DNA from: Anticarsia gemmatalis
Lineage: Eukaryota > Arthropoda > Insecta > Lepidoptera > Erebidae
Length of the DNA: 64,000 nucleotides
Reading direction: 5' to 3'
Assembly (NCBI RefSeq): GCF_050436995.1
Contig: NC_134765.1
Coordinates: 4,429,501 to 4,493,500, forward strand
The number at the start of each line of letters is the position of its first letter. The first letter of the stretch is position 1. Shown here piece after piece: positions 40,652 through 50,851 of the stretch. A program made the position numbers and the translations under genes. Under the pieces are notes generated by a model, which worked only from the letters and a program-made list of their open reading frames with translations, was not told the DNA's origin and made no database searches.

Positions 40652-40696
40652 ATGATGAACGGTGTCGTGGCACATGTCTATGATCCTTTACCAAAG
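40652..40696 (+). CDS. cv-c: Candidate alternative first coding exon of cv-c (SAM-less isoform)
   Basis: An ATG-ATG directly after an in-frame TGA opens 15 codons (MMNGVVAHVYDPLPK), ending at a good donor CCAAAG|gtatgg in phase zero. That phase matches exon 49059, so the joined protein would start MMNGVVAHVYDPLPK then NDSDDEQ and lack the SAM domain entirely. The TATA/initiator pair at 40236-40270 supports a transcription start. SAM-less isoforms would keep RhoGAP and START. I do not recognise the peptide. The exon is short, so chance remains possible. Confidence 0.5.
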
Positions 40697-42676
40697 GTAT
40701 GGTCTGAGTTAACTAAAAAGAAACAATAGTATTAACTCTATTGAAAAAAAATCGCTTTACAAAACAAGTAGATGTCGTTTTCTCCAATTATACTTAATCT
40801 TAACGATAGTTTATTCTCAGTGCCACCGTCCTTTCAAGCCTATAAAACGAACTCGGTAATTATTACGATATTGCTATTCCCGGAGCCTCCAATGATCATG
40901 ATTATGTCCTTTATCGCCTGTTAGTGTAATTACGCAGCGTATTTTGTCCTCTCTAAGGCTACCTTTCCTCCTACGCTGATATCGGTCGCGTAGATCGGTC
41001 GAGCGTACAAATAAACACAATGTTTTATGCGACACCGCAAGGTGATGCTGCAGTGTGTAATAAGAGACCGACGGTTCGCTCGTCCTATGTAGGCGATCAA
41101 CATTAGCGTAAGAAGAAATCAGGCCTAAATGAATTTCAAGAGAAACTGTCAACACAGCTATTAAAGATTTCTTTTATAGCTGTTTATTGAACATTGGTTT
41201 TTAAATGTGACTTAAATAGTGACTTGTGGTGTTTAGAGATATTATCAACATAATAATATATTATAGACGTAAAAGAATATACCTAAGCTTGAAAATTATA
41301 TTTTTATGAAGCGCTGATTATGTCTCTACATTAAAACAACGTGATCATATTTTTTGGATAGTTAATGTCAATCTCAAAAAAATATTGTGCTAAAATTACC
41401 AATTTGACACACTATAAAAAATACAAAGAAAAATATACTGATACTGTTCAATTTTAAACCAAAAATTAAGGTACCTACGTTATGTCGGCAAAATAATGCA
41501 CGTTATTTTCGCGCCATCACCGCTCATAAAATATAATATTTTAGCAACTACATGTTACAGCACTCTGTGTATGATTTGTATGTATGTTGCAAAGTTCCAC
41601 AATACACCGACGCAGTACAACAGCAGTTCACTAATTACTTGAGAACTTAATTAAGCTAATTTCACGAAAGCGTTGCAGTTGCTGAATTTATAATAAGTTT
41701 CAGTTAACGTGCAGTTAATTAGTTGTTTAGATGAATGCCGCTCGTTAAAACATGTGGGGATAAAGTTGGAGTTTGTTAACAAGTGACTCGGAAATGTTGT
41801 TTTAATTAATTAGTTTTGTGTAATATTTCGAGACTATTTAGTTATAAGACAACAAATCTAGAAATTAGAATGGTGGTAAATATATATCATTATTCTAACA
41901 TAACTTGGTTTTTCTTAAAAACATATACATATACGTTGTAATTTTTGTCGTAGGTTTTTAAACCATATCATCATACAAAACTATATTTTACTTACGACAA
42001 CCAAACTTACGACAGCTTTTGAAAACACATTTTTACCAAAACCCACTAAAAGAACAGACCATATACAAATTTGTAAACAAGAAAAAATATCTAGATATAT
42101 CTTTAATTACTAGTACTTAATAAAATTAATATGTATATAGCCTACCTTTACCTATGTTTCACAGGCATGACGTCATACTAAACAACGCCTAATACAAACA
42201 GGCTTCGTATATTCTAATAACCAGACAATTTCAGGCATGGTGGTTGCTCACGGCTCCGAATAATCGCATCTCACACTGTGTTATAACTTTGTGCATAGAT
42301 TACTTTGTAGTACGTTAGTTGGCGTGACATTGTGTGGTTTCATTTCAGAACTACGTATGCTAAGGCAAAACTAGCTACGACTCCTGATTATAAAGTACTA
42401 GGTTCAATTATGAACACAATTGAAGATTACTTAATATCTATAAGATATAACTGAGTAGAGAGAAAGATGATACAAGTTAGAAAAACCAAGCAGTTTTCAA
42501 GGGTCGCCGTCGTCGGTCAAAGAAAATTGTCAATCAAATTGCGTCTTTTTACCATAGTGGTAGGATTTCATGTATGTAAAGACTACACAATCTCTCCAAA
42601 ATACAATATGTTGGTACAAGTATAATAACACAATACCGTAAAGTAATTGAATTACTTCAAACTGTAGTGGCGTAAT

Positions 42677-42680
42677 AACT
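42677..42680. repeat. Left target-site duplication of the TRIM (AACT)
   Basis: AACT immediately precedes the left LTR and is repeated at 43673-43676 right after the right LTR, as expected for LTR-retroelement integration. Confidence 0.8.
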
Positions 42681-42921
42681 TGTGGAGGAACGAGGTGATC
42701 GTGTTCCTCCAACACAAAGGGAGGATCCTCCGACCAGGCGAGGTGATCATGCCTGGTGGGCCTAGGCTGCCCAACTGTTGTAGTCGGGAACTTGTATATA
42801 TAGTCAGTTGCCGTGCAAACTGCGATAGCGCGATCTAGGACTTGTGACGTCAGTCACACTGCGCGTGGTGGTTGGTTGCGCTGGTCCTAGTAGATGTCGC
42901 TGTATGTAGCGAGCCGCTACA
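42681..42921 (-). repeat. Left LTR of the TRIM (3' LTR in element sense)
   Basis: 241 bp, TGTGGAGG...CGCTACA on the plus strand. It contains a palindromic TATATATA at about 42795 and a CRE palindrome at 42845-42852. It is 240/241 identical to the right copy. Confidence 0.93.
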
Positions 42922-42996
42922 TCACTCCCCCTCAGACCGTAGGTCGATCTTCTCTTCATGTCAGTCAGTCTCTCCAGTGCCTGCCATCGATGAGTT

Positions 42997-43145
42997 CCAG
43001 TGAGTCGGAACTCGAATTCCGCTAGTCCCAGTGAGTCGGAACTGTATGCCGCAAGTTCCAGTGAGTCGGAACTGTATGCCGCTAACTCCAGTGAGTCGGA
43101 GAGGTGCGGTGTGCGGTGTGCGGTGAAGTGTCCCCAGTGAGTCGG
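42997..43145. repeat. 30-bp tandem repeats inside the TRIM
   Basis: The core CCAGTGAGTCGGA recurs at 42997, 43028, 43058 and 43088, with a diverged copy at 43134. The period is 30-31 bp (46 to the last). Because 30 is a multiple of three, minus-strand frames show a 10-residue repeat (LTGTSGIQFR-like in one frame and SDSLELAAYS in another). Whether any frame is translated is unknown. Confidence 0.8.
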
Positions 43146-43411
43146 GGCGAGGTGCTTGTTGTCTGCGGTGAGTCGAGACGAAGCGTTGCGGTGCCCTGGG
43201 TGCGTCAGAGTAGCGTGACGATGATGCCCAGGTTGGATGCCGCTGAGGCCGTAGGGTATGCCAGTCATGTGCGTGAGCGACATGTTCGTGGAGTGCCCTG
43301 GTGTGGCCGAAGATGCTGGCTGGAGTTGTACGACTGCTGCTGTAGGAGTGAGGAGTGATGAGGGTGCGAAGGTTTGCTGCTGCTGGTCTGATCTTCGTGA
43401 AGGCTGCTTCC

Positions 43412-43430
43412 AATCACGTCGGGGTCACCA
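43412..43430 (-). promoter_or_regulatory. Primer-binding site of the TRIM (tRNA-Trp type)
   Basis: On the minus strand this is TGGTGACCCCGACGTGATT, one base inside the right LTR. It is complementary to the CCA-end of tRNA-Trp as I remember that tRNA (…AATCACGTCGGGGTCA-CCA). It fixes the element's direction. Confidence 0.75.
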
Positions 43431-43431
43431 C

Positions 43432-43672
43432 TGTGGAGGAACGAGGTGATCGTGTTCCTCCAACACAAAGGGAGGATCCTCCGACCAGGCGAGGTGATCA
43501 TGCCTGGTGGGCCTAGGCTGCCCAACTGTTGTAGTCGGGAACTTGTATATATAGTCAGTTGCCGTGCAAACTTCGATAGCGCGATCTAGGACTTGTGACG
43601 TCAGTCACACTGCGCGTGGTGGTTGGTTGCGCTGGTCCTAGTAGATGTCGCTGTATGTAGCGAGCCGCTACA
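43432..43672 (-). repeat. Right LTR of the TRIM (5' LTR in element sense)
   Basis: 241 bp, identical to the left LTR except for t at 43573. It is followed by the AACT target duplication at 43673-43676. Confidence 0.93.
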
Positions 43673-44165
43673 AACTTAATGTTTAATTTAATACAGCATT
43701 TTTTCTCACGTTAATCTTATTGCAAAATAATCGGTAGTACTTACATATAATTTTGTTTGTATGTGCACGAACATTGTGAACCACGTAATACAATCATTAC
43801 GTTGTGTCATTTACCTCTAGGTTAAATGATATAGCCACAGAGCAGTTAAAGTCTACCAGAGTGACAATTTAAGCTCAGCAGACTTGCCAGCTGCGAGTTT
43901 TACAAATACAGATTGAAAAGAGTGGCTGTGAGTTTTTTGCTAACTATTCTCATAAAGCACTACTCCTTTTTCGTAGACAGTAGGCAATTCAGTAATTTTG
44001 ACGACTATCATTAATATCAAAACATAATTTTGACATAAGTTAACAAATTAATTGATTTCGTTTTGTCGATTTACTCGGCCACTAATAGTAGCAGTAGCGA
44101 TAGCCTAATTAAAAAAAATTGCTAAAACAGGACTCCTCTGTAAAAAGTTATACGTATTGTGTGGT

Positions 44166-44267
44166 TATAAATAAAAAAAGGGGTCGACTTGAGAAACTCG
44201 CTCCGTCTTTTTCGTCGATTAAGAAATGGCAGCGATGTCCGCTCTGCAAGCGGTTATCTTCTCTGTG
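44166..44267 (+). promoter_or_regulatory. TATA box with a short candidate first exon
   Basis: A perfect TATAAATA (44166-44173) precedes a GC-richer leader. An ATG at 44226 in strong context (aagaaATGG) has an in-frame TAA two codons upstream. It opens 14 codons (MAAMSALQAVIFSV) up to TCTGTG|gtaata in phase zero, which would also fit exon 49059. The implied leader is only about 30 nt. The donor matches the consensus less well than that at 40696. It could be another SAM-less start or a chance arrangement. Confidence 0.28.
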
Positions 44268-44552
44268 GTAATACCTGTAGGCAATGTGTAATTTAGATTG
44301 TAATAGCAGATGTATCGCTCAGTTAACTTGACCGGTGGTCAATCAATCAATCAGTTTATGCAATATTGATCGACAATTAGATATTAGATGGGTAAGAATA
44401 AGAGAAAACATTAGATTGAAGAAACTTTTTTAAATTGTAATCATCATTGTATTTAATTGCTTTCATCTTTTTACTGCAAGGTTTAAGCTTAATCCGTTCC
44501 GACTTTTTGTACAGTACTTTACTTTTTATTTTACTCTTATCAAAGTTTTGGT

Positions 44553-44634
44553 GCAGCATGCGACGTCCGGTGCTGCAGCTATGGTCGGGTCACCATTGTG
44601 AGCCAAGGATGAAAATGATGCCCACGTAGAGCAA
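44553..44634. repeat. Possible LTR-element boundary remnant
   Basis: The sequence gctatggtcgggtcaccattgtgagccaagg has the same layout as the TRIM junction: a tRNA-complement-like ggtcacca, one or two bases, then TGTG. No second LTR is visible, so this is at most a fragment of a different LTR family. Confidence 0.3.
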
Positions 44635-45185
44635 AATTAAATATTAATAGATTCCCTAAGTAGTTTTACTGTGAATTCGTTGTTTGTGAATGTACATAAA
44701 GTCCCACACAAAAAGCACTTCATAATTTTATCTCAACAAGACTATTTTTAAAACACTAGACGTATTACGATTTAATAGTTATGAATTACATATTCATGTT
44801 CCATAAGCCTTTGAACGTAGCCCATTATATACGGCGTTTTCTTAGAACTTTAACAAAGCGCTTTTCGCAGTTTCAGATGAAATACGTAAGAAAGCCTTTG
44901 GTACACGGGTTCCTTTTAATTTAAACATATTGCAGAGCTAGACTTATTATGCTTCTGTAAAACAAAATTTCACACTATCTTTTAGTTTTTATTTTCTTAA
45001 TTCATAAAAGGGGCAAGTATCAAACTAACTTTGTTTTTGTTTTAAAACGTACTATAAAAAACATATAATAAAATAATTTAAACATACAACTAGACATTCA
45101 TTAACATCTCGCTGAGTAAGTAATCATGGATTCCTTTGATCTTGCTGTTGCACATCAGGTATCTAATTCAGTAACGAATAGCTTG

Positions 45186-45232
45186 TTATGTAAGCAAGAT
45201 TTTAAATAAATAAAAAAATCTTGCTTACATAA
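45186..45232. repeat. Perfect 18-bp inverted repeat (hairpin)
   Basis: TTATGTAAGCAAGATTTT (45186-45203) is followed after an 11-base A/T loop by its exact reverse complement (45215-45232). Total 47 nt. It could form a hairpin in RNA or a cruciform in DNA. No coding or tRNA association. Confidence 0.85.
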
Positions 45233-45973
45233 GCAGCACACTTGCATATGGTTACATAACTATTCTTATTTTAAGGTTAACTATAAGAAAATCCCACTAT
45301 TCTTATTTTTAAAATAGATATAAGCAAATCCCTCAAACAACAATATCCTTAAAAAAACTCAAAGGAGAAACTTGGTAACAAACAAGACTCCGCTTCGATA
45401 ATCTTGTAATATCGATAAACATCGCCAAACTGCTAATACAACGTATAATCCCGGCTTACTGAGTTAAGTCGAAGTACATCGGCTTAGTCTTAACGCTCAC
45501 TGGAACGGCTTGAGTTAGAGGCAAATTATTATTTTAATTAAGTGTAATTGTAATAACCAGAAAATTTTAAAGTTCTTATTTATTTTAGAAGACACGTTAT
45601 TGTCAAATAAGATAGAATTTCTTTCAGCCACTTTCATAGGTAGTTGATCGGCGCGAAGAATTAAAAAAATGGTAACTATAACTACTAAACTAAACTTAGT
45701 CCTGACTATCAGGTGGCAACTTTTTCGATAGATATAAGATGACAGTTTAAATAGGGATAATATAAGGGACAACAAATGTATGAAAAGACTGTCAAAATTC
45801 TTCCTACATACGCTTACTGTTAACTCATTAAAAGTTCTTCATAAAAAATCCTGGCTAAGTATACAAGAAATTAAATTTTAAGTAGTAACTAGTGTATGTC
45901 AAATTATTTCTTAATTAATTTTCCAAACCTTGAAGCAGAACACGACCGATATACGATAACAGCGAATATTTAT

Positions 45974-46015
45974 GCCACTTTGGTTTCTACGTACATACGT
46001 AGAAACTAAAGTGGC
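45974..46015. repeat. 19-bp inverted repeat (hairpin) with one G-T pair
   Basis: GCCACTTTGGTTTCTACGT (45974-45992) pairs with 45997-46015 across a 4-base loop. Every position is complementary except a G-T wobble at 45982/46007. At 42 nt it is too small for a standard microRNA precursor. It may be a recent fold-back duplication. Confidence 0.85.
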
Positions 46016-47599
46016 TATGTGGTATATATCTATAGGTACAATATCTTACATCAATATGTATGTATATACATACGTATATCCTTTATGCTGAGGTGTGAAC
46101 CGTGTAGGTAGCAGTATAAGAGCACATAATTACTTTGACCTTTCGTGATTGTATTACTCTTGAAATAAGGTAGAGTATGCATTCATAACGAAATAAAACA
46201 TTTTTAGAATGTACTTAATATTATCATTTGTATTTTTTTTTAGGAAAGCTGATATTTAAGCATTTTCATACCCCATACTGAGATGGCCTTTTTTTTCGTT
46301 ATAATTAATAGAAAAATATTACCAGCACCTATTATATGGCACGTAGTTTAAAGGCAAACGCGGGTGAATTTTATACACCTTTCCCTACACCTACAAGTAA
46401 CACAGATATTATAATTTTATATTTTTTTTCATAAACTCTATACATCTAGAAGCGTTTATTCTTACCAGCTTGCATGGGTTTGGCACAAGACCATTAATCC
46501 TTATAGAACTGGCAGATGATAATGCATCTGCATCGACAGCTGACTTTTAAAAATATATCGTGAACATCAGTTTTGCAGAGCGTGTAATTTTGACTATGTG
46601 TTACTAAACGGTTTAAGTCTGTATAAAGCACAAAAGATCTTTAGTTATGCCGTTTTTTTTATTTATATGGATCTGAATATTTTAAAGAGCATTTTACAAA
46701 CATAAATAACGGACTCAAAGTACAATTATATTTTAGATTAGAGTTGAGCAAAGTGTCACTATAGGATTAAAACTATTATTATAATATTATCAGGCGTACA
46801 TTCTATTTAGGGCTTAATTTTATTTGTGGCTAATAATTTTATCGGATTAACTAATCATGAACAAACAAATAACAAAATATACGACACAAAAAGAAATTGC
46901 CCTTGTCCGAAACTGTAAACATCTCTTTCTTACATTCCTATTTAGAAAGAGACATGCTATCTCTACAGTACTAATCGTTGTCATTATGTTTATCCACGTA
47001 TACAATTTACATATCGTTGTACACACGGTTTAAGCTTCAGTGATCTAACGATGTAACCTTTATACATAGCAATTAGTACGTTAATAAGTCCTTGCACGTT
47101 TTATTAACGAGTGTTTTAGTGTTAATTTTACTACCTAACTAAACTGGCAATGGCTAGATCCTGCTTTCAAAAGGAAAGTTTTTAATAAGTATTAAAACTT
47201 CTACCTGGAATCGCTTTCTACCTATAATTGCATATATAACCATGTTTTTCTAGGCAAAGTACCTTACCTTTACCGTACCTTTTTCAGTATATGAACAAAT
47301 ACCACAAATATTTTAAGTTAGTTTCACTAACCTAGCGTGAATAAACGTCAGGCTATTTACTGTACTACAAATTTTAGCAACATACCGTAAATAATGGCTA
47401 AAAATATTGCATAGCAACGAAAATAAAACCGGATAACGATAGCTTACTAGACAATTGAAATAGGTCTCTACTTTTGACGAAACAATTAAAACAATTGAAA
47501 GATAAAAAGTAAAGTTCTAAATACAAAAAACGGCCGCAAAATTAAATAAAAAATATAGTTACAGATCTGGCTCCTACATCGCGGTATTGGCTGAATAGG

Positions 47600-47660
47600 C
47601 AATTGGCGTCGGCCACTATAAAAAAAAGTTCGCGGACCACGCGCCATCTTTAAATAATAA
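47600..47660 (+). promoter_or_regulatory. Candidate TATA promoter upstream of exon 49059
   Basis: CTATAAAAAAAAG (TATA at 47617) sits in a locally GC-rich patch and is followed about 28 bp later by an initiator-like CCATCTT. It is 1.4 kb upstream of exon 49059 and could drive a short transcript. There is no convincing coding first exon, so this is weak. Confidence 0.25.
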
Positions 47661-49058
47661 CAAATTGTGTCAAGTCATTTGATCCGTACTGTCGCGGTGA
47701 AAAATTGTTTTATTTAATTTTAAAGTAGACGTTGATTATTTTTTTTTAATGTACATACTTATTGTCACAGTAAGCTGTTTTTCGCCGATACATACCCAAT
47801 CCATGTTAGCGTACAAATATTATTCTCTACGTTTTTTTCTAAGGCTAATGGCTCACATTTTTAGTGAAAGCTTATGTGTATTAGTATAGGCTTTTCTGTA
47901 CCTTGTCAAAATTCGATCTAATGCGCATTTTTAGTTCAGACTATGTAATTTATTTGACATGCTAAGTTAGCAGGCAGTGCTGACATACCACAAAAAGGCT
48001 ATAAATAATGAACAAAATATAAAGACATTTTGCCTTCGACTGTCCCTAACCTTCAAGTCATGATCTCACTCCGTCATGCCAGCAAATTGATTCAGTATAA
48101 CACGGCTAGTTTATCCGCCATAATACCTCGTTAGTCAGTTATGACAGATCGGAATTATTAAGAAAATGTATAGAAAAAGTACGTGTTGATAGATTGATGC
48201 ATATACGGAATGACAGTGATGTTTATAAAGCAGGGTTACCATCAAAGAAGGGTAGCTAACAAGCATTTTGATACTTTTTTTATTTTATTCTATGCCTCTT
48301 AGTTTAAAGTAATGACTTCATTTTTTAAAACCTTTCGTTCCTTATTTAAAGAGACTATGTTTTTTTTTTATTTAATGGCATATACATATTTAGAAAACCA
48401 TTAAATTCTTTGTTTTATATTTATTTCATTGTTTGCTCGTCCAAAATTAATTACAAAATACTTCATAAAGCGTTACGCTAAGCTGAAATTTCAAATCAGT
48501 ATTACCAAAATGCTCAAACCGTGTCATCGCATAAACGTTTCGTCTCCACCTTTGTTGAAAGACTAAACAAGAAACTCATTCCACCTGTACACACTTAATA
48601 CAAAGTTCATTGAGAAGCAATCAGTTCTCTTCACAACACGGCTTAATTCAATTAACTTGAGTTATACTCAATATTGAATTACATTCACTCGGTTTACGGG
48701 CGTGTATAATAATTTGGATCAATCCAATTATTTGGATTCAATTGCTTAGGGATTACGTTTGGTATTAAGTTGTCGGATTTTTGTAGACTGATTGACACGT
48801 TTAGTTTTTTGGTGTTTATTTACTTGTTATTCTTAAAGTAAGCAGATTCGTTTCTAATTGGGTGTGAATGATTATCTTCTTAGGTTATATTGGTGGCTTG
48901 GTTGGCGTATTCTTACAAAAAGCTGTAAGAATCGTTTTCTTAAACTCATAACATTGGTTTATTTTTATATTACCTAGTAGGTAGCAAACTATCTAGAGAG
49001 ATAAAATAAAAATGGATCAATTTTGTATTTACTAAGATATATGTTATTTTGTCCCCAG

Positions 49059-49172
49059 AACGATTCAGATGATGAGCAGTGCGCGCTGAGTGACAAATGG
49101 CAATACGAGAGGAAGTCCAGACGGTGGTCCCGCGTTGTGGAGATCACACCACAAGCGCAGAGAAGACTACAG
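49059..49172 (+). CDS. cv-c: cv-c homolog, linker exon after SAM
   Basis: 38 codons in phase zero at both ends (acceptor gtccccag, donor CAG|gtaaag). The peptide NDSDDEQCALSDKWQYERKS followed by RRWSRV matches the DLC1 segment DDSDEDEPCAISGKWTFQRDSKRWSRL directly after the SAM domain. This stretch is a strongly conserved family signature of unknown mechanical role. The exon can be joined to the SAM exon or, by phase, to candidate first exons at 40652 and 44226. Confidence 0.95.
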
Positions 49173-50708
49173 GTAAAGATACCTTGATAAATGTTTGACA
49201 CGATCATTGTGCTCGGAGATCTTTGTCCAATCCCCACAAGAAAGAAATGTTTGTGTGATCCACCATTACAATTGATATTTGCTGTTAAAAGTAAGTGGTT
49301 CATAAAATCGTCGTTATTTGCATGCATGCAAGAGTTGAGTTTAGGGAGGTACTGGGTATAGTGTTACTTTTCCGACATTGCTATAATAGCTATCTAGGGA
49401 TTCGATTGACTAACTCGACCGTAGCTGTCTGTCCCTAAGCGATATGAAGTTCATAAAACACAGACTAAATCCTGCGGCAACAATAATTTTCACCCCAATT
49501 ATTCGTTAGCATAAACAAATTTAAACTCTCGAATACTAAACCTCATTAAACTGAACACAATTTCTATTTACATAGCAATTAACGCCTCGGTTTCAATACG
49601 TAATAGAAGCTCGTCCAACAGTTTGAATATTTTATACTTTTACCTTTTTGAATGCGAGACTGAAATGTTTTCAGCCGTGTTATATATCATGTTTGGACTG
49701 TCGACTCTGAATAGCATAGATAAGCGAGTAGCGGGAAGCTTGGAACGCCGCATACCATTAGAAAAATCTGGAAAACCGAGAATACAACAAATAAATACAA
49801 GGCAATGGTAGCAAAGCAACATTAGATTGAGCTCGATTATCGTACAATTTAAGTACTATATATTCTCTGATCTACTAACTATCCTAGTTCAGAAGCGAAT
49901 TTAATAATTTTTATCTATTGTGAAACATTATTTCATAATTTTGACGCTTATCAATCTCAGCAAATTCATAAAATCTTCAGTAGATCAGATAATTAAAAAA
50001 TGTGCTATTTAATAAACACTCAAACTACAGTGAAATTTCTGGAATATTATTTAATTTATCGCTTATTCTATTAATAAATCCTAACCATACACAATGTTGT
50101 TGATCGTCACACATTTGTTGTAGGGATTAAAAACACGGTGACAAATGGCATAGGTATCGGATTACGCGTGTTGTACTGAAAAATTGACGTGCTGAATTCT
50201 TATGTACGTGTTAGTACTGATATATGGGTTTGGTGTAGTCTATCATTTTGTGTACCAGCTTTTACGCTTTTTAGGGCAATTTTTATGTTGCTGTATTTAT
50301 TAATCTAAATTCGTTCAAGTCCTAACGATAACTAATGTTAGGTAAGATTGCTTAACTCTGAGTTAAGTTACAGTATGTTAGATTATGAATAAAATGTTCA
50401 CATCAACTAATTTACAGAATAATACAGCACTAAATAATCAGATTCAGTTGAGCGATTTTCTACAGTCAGTACTATCTACTTAAGAGCGTTTGGGATTTAA
50501 ATTACTTAAAAAGAATAACTAGTTTAAAAAAAACCCTAAGAAATTCAATTATTCCTACTGAATTTGTCGAAACTTAGTCGTCTGATAGTCTCATGAAATC
50601 GTCGTTCAGTAGTCTTCTAAAACTTGACTATACTGTAAAACTTATCTCGTGTGACGATTCGATTTATTAACATTAATATTGATGCTTTAAATTTAATCTT
50701 GTCTGCAG
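49173..50708. other. 1.5-kb intron
   Basis: AT-rich, no recognisable element. Small open frames near 49.6-49.8 kb have no support. Confidence 0.7.
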
Positions 50709-50851
50709 GTGATAGCTGCGCGTGCTCTAGCAGAAAGAGAAGCAAGAGAAGCGAGAGGAGAAATAGAAGATGATGAAGATGAAACTCTACCCACAATACG
50801 TGTGGGACTCGTGGACAACGATGGAGTTTATACAGATGTTGAACCTGATCT
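50709..50851 (+). CDS. cv-c: cv-c homolog, acidic linker exon
   Basis: The exon follows cttgtctgcag and ends GATCT|gtaagt. It has 47 codons plus two bases. It starts VIAARALAEREAREARGEIE, a predicted charged helix of Ala/Arg/Glu, then an acidic run (DDEDE), then TIRVGLVDNDGVYTDVEPD. No named domain. It belongs to the low-conservation linker between SAM and RhoGAP and is placed by reading frame and splice phase. Confidence 0.9.

Larger units (their letters stand above)
42681..43672 (-). mobile_element. Young non-autonomous LTR retroelement (TRIM), 992 bp
   Basis: Two 241-bp direct repeats (42681-42921 and 43432-43672) bound a 510-bp interior. Each starts TG and ends CA. They differ only at 42822 (g) versus 43573 (t). 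Orientation is minus. Next to the right LTR, after one spacer base, the minus strand reads TGGTGACCCCGACGTGATT (43430 down to 43412). This matches my memory of the 3' end of tRNA-Trp and so is a primer-binding site. Next to the left LTR it reads GAGGGGGAGTGA (42933 down to 42922), a polypurine tract. There is no reverse transcriptase, integrase or recognisable gag, so it must have moved using enzymes of a relative, probably a Ty3/gypsy-type element. One difference in 241 positions indicates recent insertion. Confidence 0.92.
35782..49058. other. 13.3-kb cv-c intron
   Basis: It contains a tRNA-SINE with a LINE-like tail (38524), a hAT-like terminal repeat (39540), a candidate promoter and first exon (40236-40696), the TRIM element (42681-43672), a second candidate promoter/exon (44166-44267), a possible LTR boundary (44553-44634), two hairpins (45186 and 45974) and a TATA-containing patch (47617). 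The rest is AT-rich with no recognisable content. Confidence 0.65.

Noticed and set aside
40874..41155. 93-codon minus-strand frame
   Set aside because: Longer than most chance frames and less AT-rich, but no start context, no motif and no neighbouring exons; not recognised as any family.
42804..43525. Minus-strand frames of 86-159 codons
   Set aside because: They lie across the TRIM LTR, primer site and tandem repeats. Two long frames overlap in different phases and neither shows gag or pol motifs, so I describe the element and do not annotate genes.
48989..49327. 112-codon minus-strand frame
   Set aside because: It is the antisense shadow of the well-supported cv-c exon at 49059-49172 extended into intron on both sides.
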